From assembly GCF_040250305.1 (NCBI RefSeq), contig NZ_CP158190.1:4186001-4250000 (forward strand): a DNA stretch of 64,000 bases, written 5' to 3'. The notes under the pieces were generated by a model. That model saw only the letters and a list, made by a program, of their open reading frames with translations, had not been told where the DNA came from and did no database searches. The stretch comes from Peribacillus frigoritolerans (GTDB taxonomy: Bacteria > Bacillota > Bacilli > Bacillales > DSM-1321). This document shows, one piece after another, positions 19,138-28,009 of the stretch. Position numbers and translations under genes: made by a program. The first letter of the stretch is position 1. Each line of letters begins with the position of its first letter.

Positions 19138-19614
19138 TCAATTAAAATTCCTTTCATGCTGAAGGAGCCATTCCTTTCTCCATAAGCCACCCGCGTAACC
19201 AGTTAATTTCCCATTTGAACCTATTATTCGATGACAAGGAATCACGATGCTTAACTTATTTCTGCCATTAGCGCTCCCTACTGCCCTAATGGCTTTTTCA
19301 TTACCGATTGAAACGGCGATGTCTTTATAGGAACCCGTGTTAGCGTACAGGATTCCTGTTAAAGCGTTCCACACGTTTTTTTGGAAGATGGTCCCTTCAA
19401 GTATATAAGGAAATGTAAATTCCCTGCGTTCACCTTTGAAATACTCATCAAGCTGACTAAAGCACTCCACCAAAACCTTGGGCGTTTGATCTTGCATAAT
19501 ATTTATCTCTGTATCCCTTACAGCAAACATTATGGAACAGATGGCCTCATTCGTTCCTGATATCTCGATAACTCCAATCGGCGATTCATAATCTAATTTA
19601 TATAATTCAGTCAT
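19138..19614 (-). CDS. ogt: Methylated-DNA-protein-cysteine methyltransferase (AdaB/Ogt)
   Basis: A 158-aa O6-methylguanine repair protein that transfers the alkyl group to its own Cys. The acceptor is Cys127 in IVIPCHRIIG. The helix-turn-helix segment RAVGSANGRNKL with the Arg finger lies before it. It follows adaA by 27 bases on the same strand, the same order as the adaptive-response adaA-adaB pair of B. subtilis. Expression is probably driven by methylated AdaA. Confidence 0.93.
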   Translation of the reverse strand: MTELYKLDYESPIGVIEISGTNEAICSIMFAVRDTEINIMQDQTPKVLVECFSQLDEYFKGERREFTFPYILEGTIFQKNVWNALTGILYANTGSYKDIAVSIGNEKAIRAVGSANGRNKLSIVIPCHRIIGSNGKLTGYAGGLWRKEWLLQHERNFN

Positions 19615-19643
19615 ATAAGGACCTCCATTTCTGTATATGTGGA

Positions 19644-20216
19644 TTACACTCGATTCTTAAGATTCATGTTGCGATATTCACTCGGAGAACAATTTTTCAA
19701 TCGGCGAAATACCTTATAAAAGTTTGAAGGGCTTTGGAAACCCACTTCAAGGCAAATCTCAAGATTCGTTCGACTTGTGCTTGTTAGAAGGTATGCCGCT
19801 TTATCCACTCTGATTTTTTCCAAATAGGAACGGGGAGTTTCTAACGTTTCCTTTTTGAATAGCCGCTCCAGATAATAGGAACTTACACCGACATGATTGG
19901 CAATATCCTTTAATTCCACTTTTTGATTATACTGATTTACCAAGAAAGCGATGACATCTCTGACAAGTCCCATCTTCGGGGAATCATCAACTTCCGGTTG
20001 GCATCTTTTGCAAGCACGGAAACCAGCCTTTTCGACTTCATCGATGTCATGATAGAATTTCACATTTATTTTTTTCGGCTTCCTTGACCTGCATGAAGGG
20101 CGGCAGTATATTTTAGTTGTCTTTACTGCCGTAAAGAATAATCCGTCATATTTTGGGTCGCAGTCAATGATCTTCTCCCACATTTCTTCAAAAGAAAGAT
20201 TTATAGCAACAGCCAT
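19644..20216 (-). CDS. adaA: AdaA-type methylphosphotriester sensor and transcription activator
   Basis: A 190-aa protein. An N-terminal Ada zinc domain has Cys38, Cys42, Cys69 and Cys72, the same numbering as E. coli Ada, which supports the start at 20216. Cys38 would accept methyl groups from DNA phosphotriesters. The C-terminal half is an AraC-type helix-turn-helix with VGVSSYYLERLFKKE and VGFQSPSNFYKVFRRL. The methylated form activates the adaptive response, probably including the ogt gene downstream. The ribosome site GGGAG precedes the ATG. Confidence 0.93.
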   Translation of the reverse strand: MAVAINLSFEEMWEKIIDCDPKYDGLFFTAVKTTKIYCRPSCRSRKPKKINVKFYHDIDEVEKAGFRACKRCQPEVDDSPKMGLVRDVIAFLVNQYNQKVELKDIANHVGVSSYYLERLFKKETLETPRSYLEKIRVDKAAYLLTSTSRTNLEICLEVGFQSPSNFYKVFRRLKNCSPSEYRNMNLKNRV

Positions 20217-20240
20217 TATACTCCCGCATCCTTTCACGTT

Positions 20241-21011
20241 TTAGTTCCCATATAAATGTGAGGTGTCATTTAGCTCTACTATTCGTGCTGTATCTTGTTC
20301 TAATAAAGCAATGATTTTATCAGATAGGGCATTTCCGAAACTGAATCGTTTCACTCCTAATCCTTCAAGCTCCTTACCATTCGTTAATCTAGGCAAAGAT
20401 AATACATTAAGGGGAGCATCTATATTCAAAGTGATTTCCTTTATTTCATCATGCTTCGTTAATCCAGGGATGAATATTCCGCTGGCACCACTCTCCACAT
20501 ACGCTTTTGCCCGCTCTACTGTTTCCGGGAAAGGATTTTCTTTTTGAAAATAAGTATCTGTTCTAGCATTGATGTAAAAACCTTCATACCCATTATAATC
20601 CAACGCTACTCTTATTTTTAATAGTAGGCTGCAGTGTTGAGATATATCTCTTAGACCTTTTTGTTTTTTGAGCGAATCCTCAATATTGATCCCGGCTACA
20701 CCGACGTCTGCCGTCCTTAACACATTATCGACAATCTTTTCTTCGGTTTCACCATAGCCTGATTCAATGTCCGCAGTGACGGGAATTTTCACATTATCCG
20801 TAATTAGTTTAATGATACCTAAATGTCTTTCAAAATCAATCAATTCGCCATCGGAATAACCAAGGGAGTTGGCAATTCCCCAGCTTGTCGTTCCAATCGC
20901 CTTGAATCCTGATTTCTCGAGAATCAAGGCCGATAATAGATCCCAGGCGTTCCCCAATATCAACAGGTCCTTCGAAAAGTGTAATTCATTGAATTCCTTA
21001 ATGTTAGTCAT
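20241..21011 (-). CDS. Isocitrate lyase/PEP mutase superfamily protein
   Basis: A 256-aa TIM-barrel protein of the ICL/PEPM superfamily. The motifs are GTTSWGIANSLGYSDG, VPVTADIESGYG-like (IPVTADIESGYGETEE) and INIEDS. The Cys-containing loop of isocitrate lyase (KKCGH) is absent, so it is not a classical isocitrate lyase. Members include 2-methylisocitrate lyases, oxaloacetate hydrolases and PEP phosphonomutases. The substrate is unknown. It lies 24 bases upstream of adaA on the same strand and is probably co-transcribed, an uncommon pairing. Confidence 0.78.
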   Translation of the reverse strand: MTNIKEFNELHFSKDLLILGNAWDLLSALILEKSGFKAIGTTSWGIANSLGYSDGELIDFERHLGIIKLITDNVKIPVTADIESGYGETEEKIVDNVLRTADVGVAGINIEDSLKKQKGLRDISQHCSLLLKIRVALDYNGYEGFYINARTDTYFQKENPFPETVERAKAYVESGASGIFIPGLTKHDEIKEITLNIDAPLNVLSLPRLTNGKELEGLGVKRFSFGNALSDKIIALLEQDTARIVELNDTSHLYGN

Positions 21012-21142
21012 TATAGTTGCTCCTAAAATTTATTTATCCTCATTTTAACAATCACCCCAGCTCCAAATCGTCCTCATTCTTGCTCTTATGGTCCATTCAA
21101 ACAATGATTGTGCTGGATTCCCGTTTAACGGTTCCAGACAAA

Positions 21143-21175
21143 TAAAAAAAATGCCCATTCATACCAGGGCATTTT
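21143..21175 (-). terminator. Terminator of the 116-aa hypothetical gene
   Basis: A 9-bp stem AAAATGCCC with GGGCATTTT surrounds a 10-base loop. On the minus strand it is followed by a T run. Confidence 0.85.
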
Positions 21176-21188
21176 GATGATCAATTTA

Positions 21189-21539
21189 TTAATTTACAAA
21201 TAGATATAACTTCCTATGATATTCCTCAAATGCCTGCTGGTCCTTTTCCGTGTAGTCCATCCACTTCACTTTCTTGCATCTTTCCTCTAATCTCTCATTC
21301 AGTTCATCTTCTATTTCATTCATGAAACGAATGATTTCCCCATAAGGCATATTGAAATGACGGGCTGCGAGCCTGGGCGGAGAATGCTTTACCAGCAATC
21401 TCATGAATTGATCGACCGTGTCCGCCTTCGATGCAAGATAATCTTCTTCGTTCACGATGAATTCATACACTTGTTTTTTGACGCCAGAAAGTCTGGTTAC
21501 TTCGTCGCGCAATAAAAACTCCATTAATCTTTCGTTCAT
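21189..21539 (-). CDS. Conserved-looking hypothetical protein, 116 aa, helical
   Basis: I do not recognise a named family. The protein is charged and predicted helical. A segment near residues 58-75 (LAARHFNMPYGEIIRFMNEI) reads like a helix-turn-helix of the sigma or transposase-regulator kind, so DNA binding is possible. It begins MNERLMEFLLRDEVTRLSG. Upstream on the minus strand GAGGTAG gives a modest ribosome site. Its own terminator follows, and the gene stands alone. Confidence 0.7.
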   Translation of the reverse strand: MNERLMEFLLRDEVTRLSGVKKQVYEFIVNEEDYLASKADTVDQFMRLLVKHSPPRLAARHFNMPYGEIIRFMNEIEDELNERLEERCKKVKWMDYTEKDQQAFEEYHRKLYLFVN

Positions 21540-22064
21540 ATGGCTCTACCTCGAATTGGTTTATATTTAAATCCTTTTAGATATGTATGAAAAGTCTGTA
21601 CTGCCCGATACCTCATTATGACATCGTAACCGCAAGCCATCAAGCAATTCCTGTATCAATACACAAAGCGTAATTGTTACGATTTACGATCCGTTTTAAG
21701 TAAAATAACATGTATATGCTTTAAAAGTCAACGTTCGTGTTGTGTGCATAGTAAGCATCCTGTATTGGCAAAATATGAGCATGAACAAATGGAAAAGCTC
21801 TTTATTAATTTTGTATAGGTAAAGAGAATAATTTTGTTAAAATTTGATATAATAAATGTAATATTTAGTCAATTAGTATCTTTTCCTAGAATTTGCTTTT
21901 GCAAAGGGGTAGAATGAATCTAATGACATCTTATTTTTTCTAAATGTTTCCGAGGAGTTATAGGGTGGGTATAGCAAGTACATAGTGACAGCTGAAATGC
22001 TGTCCGACATATCGGTTGTTTTCATTTGTTCAAAATAACAATGAAAAGAATAAGGAGTGATTTT
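21540..22064. other. AT-rich leader region before ytzE with a possible sigma-B-like promoter
   Basis: No ORF is seen in this 525-base stretch. A TATAAT lies at 21848-21853 without a good -35. GTTTCC (21946-21951) and GGGTAT (21967-21972), 15 bases apart, resemble a sigma-B promoter reading toward ytzE, though the spacer is one base longer than usual. Both are weak calls. Confidence 0.35.
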
Positions 22065-22286
22065 TTGAAACCTTCAACAAATCGCATGTTAACCCGTATT
22101 AAATCCGTTTATATGTTCATTAGTAATAACGGTACGGTTTCTACTCAAGAGCTTGTAGAAGAATTTGGCATCACTCCTCGAACTGTGCAGCGCGATTTAA
22201 ATGTCTTAGCATACAATGACCTTGTTCAAAGCCCAAGCCGAGGCCTTTGGACGACAACAAGTAAAAAGGTGAAGATGTCATCGTAA
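22065..22286 (+). CDS. ytzE: Small DeoR-type helix-turn-helix protein (YtzE-like)
   Basis: A 73-aa protein consisting of the DeoR-type DNA-binding helix-turn-helix alone (VSTQELVEEFGITPRTVQRD), with no sensor domain. A TTG start at 22065 is chosen because AAGGAGTGA lies 7 bases upstream. The upstream in-frame extension has no ribosome site. The neighbourhood (pseudouridine synthase, MurJ-like flippase and YtfP) matches B. subtilis ytzE. The target genes are unknown. Confidence 0.87.
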   Translation: MKPSTNRMLTRIKSVYMFISNNGTVSTQELVEEFGITPRTVQRDLNVLAYNDLVQSPSRGLWTTTSKKVKMSS

Positions 22287-22326
22287 AAAGAACGACCACC
22301 CGAACAAGATCGATATGTAAAATACT

Positions 22327-22359
22327 TTGAGGAGGACAATATTGTCCGCCTCATTTTTT
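22327..22359 (+). terminator. Terminator of ytzE
   Basis: The near-perfect palindrome TGAGGAGGACAAT/ATTGTCCGCCTCA (one mismatch) is followed by six T. Confidence 0.9.
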
Positions 22360-22370
22360 GTATCCTGCTA

Positions 22371-23093
22371 TCATTCAGTCGGTTGGCCTGCCTTTAACTG
22401 TTCAAGCTCCTCCGCCGTCAACTCACGGTATTCACCAAGCTCAAGTTCCTCATCAAGCTGTAAACTCCCCATGGAAAGACGCTTTAGGTAGACGACACGT
22501 TTGCCAACGGCCTCAAACATCCGCTTCACCTGATGGAACTTTCCTTCCATGATCGTTAGCTCGATATCCGATGTCAGACCTGATTTTAAAATGTTCAATT
22601 CACCTGGTTTTGTTTCGTATCCATCATCCAAGGTCACGCCGTTGCGGAATGCCTCGATATCCCGTTCAGTCACTTCGCCATCAATGACCGCAAAATATGT
22701 TTTAGGGACATGTTTCTTTGGAGAAAGCAGTTGGTGGGCAAGCTTTCCGTCATTCGTGATCAGCAATAAACCTTCCGTGTCCTTATCAAGACGGCCTACA
22801 GGAAATGGCTCGAATACCGAATCTTCGGGCTCCAAGATGTCGATGACCGTTTCTTGATAGTTGTCTTCCGTTGCCGACAATACGCCTGGCGGTTTATTCA
22901 TCATTAAATATATGAATTCCCTGTATTCAACCCGTTCACCATGAACCGTAACGATTTCCGTATCAGGGTCCACTTGTTCCTTCGGGTCCTTAAGCAGTCT
23001 GTCATTGACCTTGACGGCGCCGGATTTCAGGAGTTTTTTCACTTCTTTCCTGCTGCCATAACCAATATTGGATAAAATCTTATCTATTCTCAT
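22371..23093 (-). CDS. RsuA-family rRNA pseudouridine synthase (YtzG-like)
   Basis: A 240-aa enzyme that modifies a uridine in ribosomal RNA, by family the 16S rRNA position U516. The N-terminal S4 domain (MRIDKILSNIGYGSRKEVKK) binds RNA. The catalytic Asp is in GRLDKDTEGLLLITNDG, and the C-terminal KTYFAVIDG and EGKFHQVKRMF motifs are typical. It is convergent with ytzE and about 120 bases downstream of the murJ-like gene. B. subtilis has the same arrangement. Confidence 0.92.
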   Translation of the reverse strand: MRIDKILSNIGYGSRKEVKKLLKSGAVKVNDRLLKDPKEQVDPDTEIVTVHGERVEYREFIYLMMNKPPGVLSATEDNYQETVIDILEPEDSVFEPFPVGRLDKDTEGLLLITNDGKLAHQLLSPKKHVPKTYFAVIDGEVTERDIEAFRNGVTLDDGYETKPGELNILKSGLTSDIELTIMEGKFHQVKRMFEAVGKRVVYLKRLSMGSLQLDEELELGEYRELTAEELEQLKAGQPTE

Positions 23094-23217
23094 CGTTTCC
23101 TCCTAAAGCCTTTTTCAGTAAAAAGCCTTGCCCACTTTAATGACAGGCAAGGCCAATATATTTTAATCTGGGGATTCACCATTCAATACCCTTTATTTTA
23201 CACATCAAACTTCCAGC

Positions 23218-24819
23218 TTATAATCCTAATTTAGCTTTTAACCGATCGATCCGGGTACCGAACAAACGATGGGCAAGTTTGCTTTTCAAGGAAAGCGCCG
23301 CATAAATGAGCGCTCCAAAAATTGCACAAACGGCCACGATCAAAATCGCCTGGAATCGCCCTTCCGTTGTAAGCCACAGCGATAATAAACTGTTCATGCC
23401 CCATGCAGCCAGTCCCATGATAATTGAAAAAACAGTGATCAAAACAGATCTTCTGATGGTAAGGCTGTAACGATATCCAGTAAAGTAGGTGATGACATAC
23501 AAATTCAGCAGCACAGCAGCCAAGTAGCCGAATGCCGTGGCATAAACGGATCCTTCCGTTTCAAACAACTTGATCATCGGAATATTCAAGCTCAATTTGA
23601 TTAAAAAGCCCACAAGCAGGCTGAGCACCGTATATTTTTGCTGATTGATGCCTTGTAAAATGGCCGCCGAAACGGAAAAAAGCGCAAATAAGATGGAAAC
23701 GGGCGCATATGCCTTCAGGACACTGATTCCAAGTGGATCATGGCTGTAAAAGGCACTATAGATTGGATCGGCTAGCACCGACATGCCAACGACAGCTGGA
23801 ATCGTAATGAACAACAAAATTTGGAAGGCTTGGTTCAGCTGGCGGTTTAACTCTTCCGAATCCTCACTTACATATGCCTTCGTCACCGAGGGCAGAAGCG
23901 CCATTGAAAATCCGGTTGCAAGCGTCATCGGAATCAAGACAAGCTTCTGGGCATATACATTCAACACCCCAAGTGCATCCTCAGCAACATGCTGCAAACC
24001 GATTGAAGACATCGCCTTATTGAAAGATAGCAAGTCCGCAAACTGAAACAATGGCATCGCGATTCCGACAAATATGAAAGGAATCGACGAAAGAAATATT
24101 TCTTTATAGATCTCCTTCAGGGAAATTTCCATCGTCCCCCGGTCTTTCTTCATCAAGCTGTCCAAATGGGGTTTTTGTTTTTTCCAATACCAAAATAACA
24201 CCACTAAACCGCCGACAGCCCCGACCGTCGCCGCGAAAGTAGCTACTTGGATGGCTCTTACTAACTCTCCATCCATGACATTTAAAACAACATACACACC
24301 AGCCAAAAGGAACACGATGCGGACAATTTGTTCGATAACCTGAGATATGGCCGTTGGTTCCATCGCTTCATGACCTTGAAAGAAGCCGCGGATGATGCTC
24401 ATGAACGGTACAAAAATCAAGGCGAAGCTGACTGCCCGTATGATCTCCGTGACATCACTGACATCTTCCTTCTTGACCCCAAAGACTCCAGTAAACAGCG
24501 GGGCCATCGTATAGAGAATCAAAAAAGCGAGAAAACCGGTGACAACCATTAATTTCAGGCTCGATTTAAATAACTTCTCACCAACGGCGTATTCCTCGAG
24601 CGCATTATACTTCGAAATGAATTTAGAAACAGCAAGCGGCATGCCTGCAGTTGCAAAGCTAATGAAAATGGTATATGGAACGTACCCATATTGATAGAGG
24701 GTAGCCCCTTTATTCCCAACCATATGTTCAAATGGGATGACGTAAAATAAACCAAGTATCTTGGATATGATCGCTCCCAGCGTTAATATAAAAGCCCCTT
24801 TTAAAAACTTAGATGACAT
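23218..24819 (-). CDS. murJ: MurJ-like lipid II flippase (YtgP), MOP superfamily
   Basis: A 533-aa multi-spanning membrane protein with about 14 hydrophobic segments. The N-terminus FLKGAFILTLGAIISKILGL contains the MOP/MVF signature with charged residues inside the first helix. YtgP of B. subtilis (about 544 aa) flips lipid-linked peptidoglycan precursor, partly redundantly with Amj. The ytfP gene is divergent, as in B. subtilis. Paralogues such as SpoVB share the fold, so the symbol rests on gene order as well as sequence. Confidence 0.87.
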   Translation of the reverse strand: MSSKFLKGAFILTLGAIISKILGLFYVIPFEHMVGNKGATLYQYGYVPYTIFISFATAGMPLAVSKFISKYNALEEYAVGEKLFKSSLKLMVVTGFLAFLILYTMAPLFTGVFGVKKEDVSDVTEIIRAVSFALIFVPFMSIIRGFFQGHEAMEPTAISQVIEQIVRIVFLLAGVYVVLNVMDGELVRAIQVATFAATVGAVGGLVVLFWYWKKQKPHLDSLMKKDRGTMEISLKEIYKEIFLSSIPFIFVGIAMPLFQFADLLSFNKAMSSIGLQHVAEDALGVLNVYAQKLVLIPMTLATGFSMALLPSVTKAYVSEDSEELNRQLNQAFQILLFITIPAVVGMSVLADPIYSAFYSHDPLGISVLKAYAPVSILFALFSVSAAILQGINQQKYTVLSLLVGFLIKLSLNIPMIKLFETEGSVYATAFGYLAAVLLNLYVITYFTGYRYSLTIRRSVLITVFSIIMGLAAWGMNSLLSLWLTTEGRFQAILIVAVCAIFGALIYAALSLKSKLAHRLFGTRIDRLKAKLGL

Positions 24820-25024
24820 CTAATCCCTTCCTGCCTCTGTCAGTTACGTTTCACACGCTCTTTATCTTATCATATTAAAGTATTTTTTCTATAGAAAACT
24901 ACACTCAAGTTTATCGTTTTCGATGATAATACACAAACAAATAATTCCTTTTCTTCTACATTCGCAATCTGACGGGCTCTTGCTATATAATGAAGGGACT
25001 GAAAATGATAAAGTGGTGATCAAT

Positions 25025-26290
25025 TTGAAATATGATGTAGTGGTAATTGGCGGCGGCCCTTCCGGATTGATGGCAGCAATTGCAGCCGGTGAAAAAGGTG
25101 CCCATGTCTTGTTAGTGGATAAAGGCGAGAAGCTTGGCAGGAAACTTGCAATCTCGGGCGGTGGACGCTGCAACGTGACGAACAGGCTCTCAATCGATGA
25201 AATCATTCAGCATATCCCTGGAAACGGGCGATTTCTATACAGTGCTTTCTCAGAGTTCAATAATGAGGACATTATTCAATTCTTTGAAAAATTGGGCGTG
25301 GCTCTAAAAGAAGAGGACCATGGACGGATGTTCCCTGTCAACGATAAAGCGCAAAGTGTCGTGGATGCCCTGCTGACGCGCCTATCGAATTTAAAAGTAA
25401 CGATCTATAAGAACTCTCCAGTTGCGGAAGTTCTCTATGAACATGGAAAAACCAGCGGTGTCCGGTTAAAAGATGGCCAGACCTTTGACACGGATGCAGT
25501 TGTTATTGCAGTCGGCGGGAAATCAGTTCCCCACACCGGTTCAACGGGAGACGGCTACGCATGGGCTAAAAAGGCGGGACATACGATTACCGAGCTGTTC
25601 CCAACTGAAGTTCCCGTACTTAGCCATGAAACATTCATTAAAGATCGAACACTTCAAGGTCTTGCACTTCGCGATGTTTCATTGAGTGTCCTTAACCCAA
25701 AGGGCAAGGCCCTGATCACACACCGAATGGATATGCTCTTCACCCATTTTGGCGTCTCCGGTCCAGCTGTTCTAAGATGCAGCCAATTCGTCGTGAAAGC
25801 GATGAAAAAATGGAACCTGTCGGAAGTGACCATGAAACTCGATGCCCTGCCGGACCGAAACAAGGAAGAGGTTTTTCAAGATATCATGAAGGAAATCAAA
25901 GCCGAACCGAAAAAAGCCATTAAAAACACCTTAAAAGGCTTAGTTCCTGAACGATACCTTCACTTCCTGCTTGAGCGAAGCGGCATCGACCTTCAAGAAC
26001 AAGGAGCGACGATATCAAATGAAAAAATCCGCCGTTTTGCAGAATTATGCAAGGACTTCCAATTCGGAGTGCACGGCACCCAGCCGCTGGAAAAAGCCTT
26101 CGTCACGGGCGGCGGCGTATCCGTCAAAGAAATACATCCAAAGGAAATGGCATCCAAACTAATGGACGGACTGTATTTCTGCGGTGAAATTCTGGATATA
26201 CACGGATACACAGGCGGCTATAATATCACATCGGCATTAGTAACCGGCAGACTCGCCGGAATGAATGCTGCCATGTATGCCCGTTCATAA
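25025..26290 (+). CDS. ytfP: HI0933/BaiN-family flavoprotein (YtfP)
   Basis: A 421-aa NAD(P)/FAD-dependent oxidoreductase-like protein, matching the length of B. subtilis YtfP. It has the FAD motif [21 protein letters not shown], the family segment [18 protein letters not shown], and the C-terminal [18 protein letters not shown]. The physiological reaction is not established for this family. A TTG start at 25025 is chosen from the GGTGAT site and the FAD motif position. The upstream extension from 24923 is not conserved-looking. A terminator follows at 26297. Confidence 0.9.
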   Translation: MKYDVVVIGGGPSGLMAAIAAGEKGAHVLLVDKGEKLGRKLAISGGGRCNVTNRLSIDEIIQHIPGNGRFLYSAFSEFNNEDIIQFFEKLGVALKEEDHGRMFPVNDKAQSVVDALLTRLSNLKVTIYKNSPVAEVLYEHGKTSGVRLKDGQTFDTDAVVIAVGGKSVPHTGSTGDGYAWAKKAGHTITELFPTEVPVLSHETFIKDRTLQGLALRDVSLSVLNPKGKALITHRMDMLFTHFGVSGPAVLRCSQFVVKAMKKWNLSEVTMKLDALPDRNKEEVFQDIMKEIKAEPKKAIKNTLKGLVPERYLHFLLERSGIDLQEQGATISNEKIRRFAELCKDFQFGVHGTQPLEKAFVTGGGVSVKEIHPKEMASKLMDGLYFCGEILDIHGYTGGYNITSALVTGRLAGMNAAMYARS

Positions 26291-26296
26291 TTCGTA

Positions 26297-26328
26297 AAAG
26301 AGGCTGATCCGCTTGGATCAGCCTCTTT
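26297..26328 (+). terminator. Terminator of ytfP
   Basis: A perfect 14-bp stem AAAGAGGCTGATCC with GGATCAGCCTCTTT surrounds a 4-base loop. The 21-bp-period array begins immediately after it. Confidence 0.9.
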
Positions 26329-26336
26329 AATGCGAT

Positions 26337-26556
26337 TTCGTAAGCCTTCACATCCATTCGGTGTTTGTTAGGCAATAATTCAGGTGTTGGCGCCGGCTTT
26401 TCAGCCGTTGGTACAGTTTATTCGACCGTCCACACTTTTTATTCGACCGTTCTCATACTTAATTCGACCGTTGGCGCATTTTTTCGACCTACATGGAACT
26501 TAATTCGGCCACTCTCTCAATTATTTCGGCCGCCGCCTATTTTATCCGGCTTTCCG
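26337..26556. repeat. Degenerate tandem array, period about 21 bp, 11 units
   Basis: Units carry a core near TTATTCGACCGT. The TTCG/TTCA anchor occurs at 26337, 26357, 26379, 26400, 26421, 26442, 26463, 26483, 26504, 26525 and, as ATCCGG, about 26545. Steps are 20-22 bases, mean 20.8. The units at 26421, 26442 and 26463 are best conserved. Outer units drift, with GACC becoming GGCC to the right. The array fills the gap between convergent ytfP and the alkyltransferase-like gene. It is not a CRISPR, since there are no separate spacers. Confidence 0.85.
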
Positions 26557-26557
26557 T

Positions 26558-26890
26558 TTAAAACATTTCTGGATGATGGCGAAAAGCTTCGAGATCAATG
26601 GTATTCCGTTCCGTGAATGTGACGCCTTCACTCTCGAGCATCGCCTTCTGGTGTTCTGCGGCGCCCTCCGCTTTTATGCCGATTTCTCCTTTGGCATTGA
26701 TTACCCGGTGCCAAGGAAGGTCATGATTTTTGCTGCTTGAATGAAGGATCCTTACGACCTGCCTTGCACCGCGCGGACTTCCGGCGAGCTGTCCAATTTG
26801 ACCATATGTCATCACTTTACCGGAAGGGATTTGTCGTATGATATTAATTACCCGTTCAGTAAAACTTTCCAAATAACTTGCCCCTTCCAT
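26558..26890 (-). CDS. Alkyltransferase-like protein (ATL), MGMT family without the acceptor Cys
   Basis: A 110-aa protein related to the O6-alkylguanine transferase C-terminal domain. The acceptor motif PCHR is replaced by PWHRVI, with Trp60 at the Cys position, which is typical of bacterial ATLs. These bind O6-alkylguanine without repairing it and hand the lesion to nucleotide excision repair. The helix-turn-helix region reads GSPRGARQVVRILH. It lies 1 base after the MEDS-domain gene, so the two form an operon. Confidence 0.9.
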   Translation of the reverse strand: MEGASYLESFTERVINIIRQIPSGKVMTYGQIGQLAGSPRGARQVVRILHSSSKNHDLPWHRVINAKGEIGIKAEGAAEHQKAMLESEGVTFTERNTIDLEAFRHHPEMF

Positions 26891-26891
26891 T

Positions 26892-27452
26892 CTATCCGTT
26901 TGCTAAAATCGTGATTTTTTCATCGGTTATCAGGACCCCATGATGCTTGATCAAGTTTGTCCTAAGCTCGGCAGGCACTCTGCAGTCATCGTACGCACAA
27001 ACCGAAATCAATCCTCGTTCCTTGATCAGTTTGTCGATTCCTTTTTCATATTCGCCTATCGCAAAGCAGGCTTGATCGTCATGGCCCCATTCAACATGAC
27101 CCCAAGTCCGCACGTGCTGATTGCGTTCAGTGTATGAATCGATATTTTCCAAGAAATAATTAACCATCGTCGAAGGATGGAAGTCTCCATGAAAGCAATA
27201 AAAATCAAAATTATTCATAAGATGCACTTGCTCCAATTGCTCCTCATTTAAATGAAGCTGCAATTTCTTGTACACGAAAGGAAAAATACGGTCATTTTCG
27301 ACGACCAGAATATGGTCTCCCTGTTCAACACCGGCAATGATGAATGTTGCCTCATTTTCAATGTATGACTCCAATTCATTAAAACAGTATAAGATATGTC
27401 CACCATCCGATTGCTGTAGATTTTCTATTAGTTGTTTCATATTGTAATCCAA
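26892..27452 (-). CDS. MEDS-domain (DcmR-like sensory) protein
   Basis: A 186-aa protein that matches the MEDS domain pattern, a RecA-like sensory fold seen in DcmR and in some kinase sensors. The pattern includes HILYCFNELESYIENEATFI, a central QGDHILVVENDRIFP strand and a C-terminal VCAYDDCRVPAELRTNLIKH. No output domain is attached, which suggests a stand-alone sensor or anti-factor. A TTG start at 27452 is chosen because GGAG lies 9 bases upstream, and an ATG at 27440 is the alternative. It is in an operon with the ATL gene. Confidence 0.7.
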   Translation of the reverse strand: MDYNMKQLIENLQQSDGGHILYCFNELESYIENEATFIIAGVEQGDHILVVENDRIFPFVYKKLQLHLNEEQLEQVHLMNNFDFYCFHGDFHPSTMVNYFLENIDSYTERNQHVRTWGHVEWGHDDQACFAIGEYEKGIDKLIKERGLISVCAYDDCRVPAELRTNLIKHHGVLITDEKITILANG

Positions 27453-27690
27453 AATGGATCTCTCCTTTAAATACACCAGTCCGCTCTATGTATTATGTAT
27501 AACTTTACCCATTATCTCCGTATTTGTAAAATTCACAGAAAAATATAATCAGTTTTTCTTAATGACATCTGTTATGATCGGGAATTTAGTTGAATCGAAT
27601 TGAGGCTGCTTTTAGTCCACTCATTGAAAGACCAAGGCAGCCCATTTCAGCAAACTCCGTTCTATGCATTTTCCCTTAGTATGTTCACCC

Positions 27691-27861
27691 TTAAATTACG
27701 GGATAATACGGCACATAGCGCGGGTTATAATAATATGGCGGTCTCGGTCCTATAAGCGGCAATTCAAAGGTATTTGGGTTGGAATCATATAACAACTCCA
27801 CCTTTTCATCAGATTGATCGACCAATAACAATTTCACTTCTTCGCTATAATAATATGGCAT
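27691..27861 (-). CDS. Small Tyr/Pro-rich protein, 56 aa
   Basis: A short protein that begins MPYYYSEEVKLLLVDQSDE and ends with a Tyr/Pro/Arg-rich tail (RPPYYYNPRYVPYYP). A good ribosome site GGAGG precedes the ATG at 27861. Tyr/Pro-rich tails are common in spore-surface proteins, but nothing else links it to that role. I do not recognise a family. No terminator is evident. Confidence 0.65.
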   Translation of the reverse strand: MPYYYSEEVKLLLVDQSDEKVELLYDSNPNTFELPLIGPRPPYYYNPRYVPYYPVI

Positions 27862-28009
27862 ATAGAGGCCTCCAAAAACTATTTTTCTACACTCCAGCAT
27901 ATTCTAGCTGTACGGCAACGAGCCCGTACCCATACATGTTCTTCATGCACGGCATATACCTGATCGTCATAGAGTAATCCGACTAAATTCTTTTTTAGGA
28001 GGACCCCTC

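Noticed and set aside
20241..21011. Calling the ICL/PEPM gene a PEP phosphonomutase tied to the phosphonate operon
   Set aside because: It lies in the ada cluster, and no phosphonopyruvate decarboxylase is present. Superfamily membership alone does not show the reaction.
26365..26616. ORF of seven-residue repeats through the first periodic array
   Set aside because: The open frame follows from the 21-base period. A 20-base step changes the frame relative to the unit, there is no ribosome site, and the start would be TTG.
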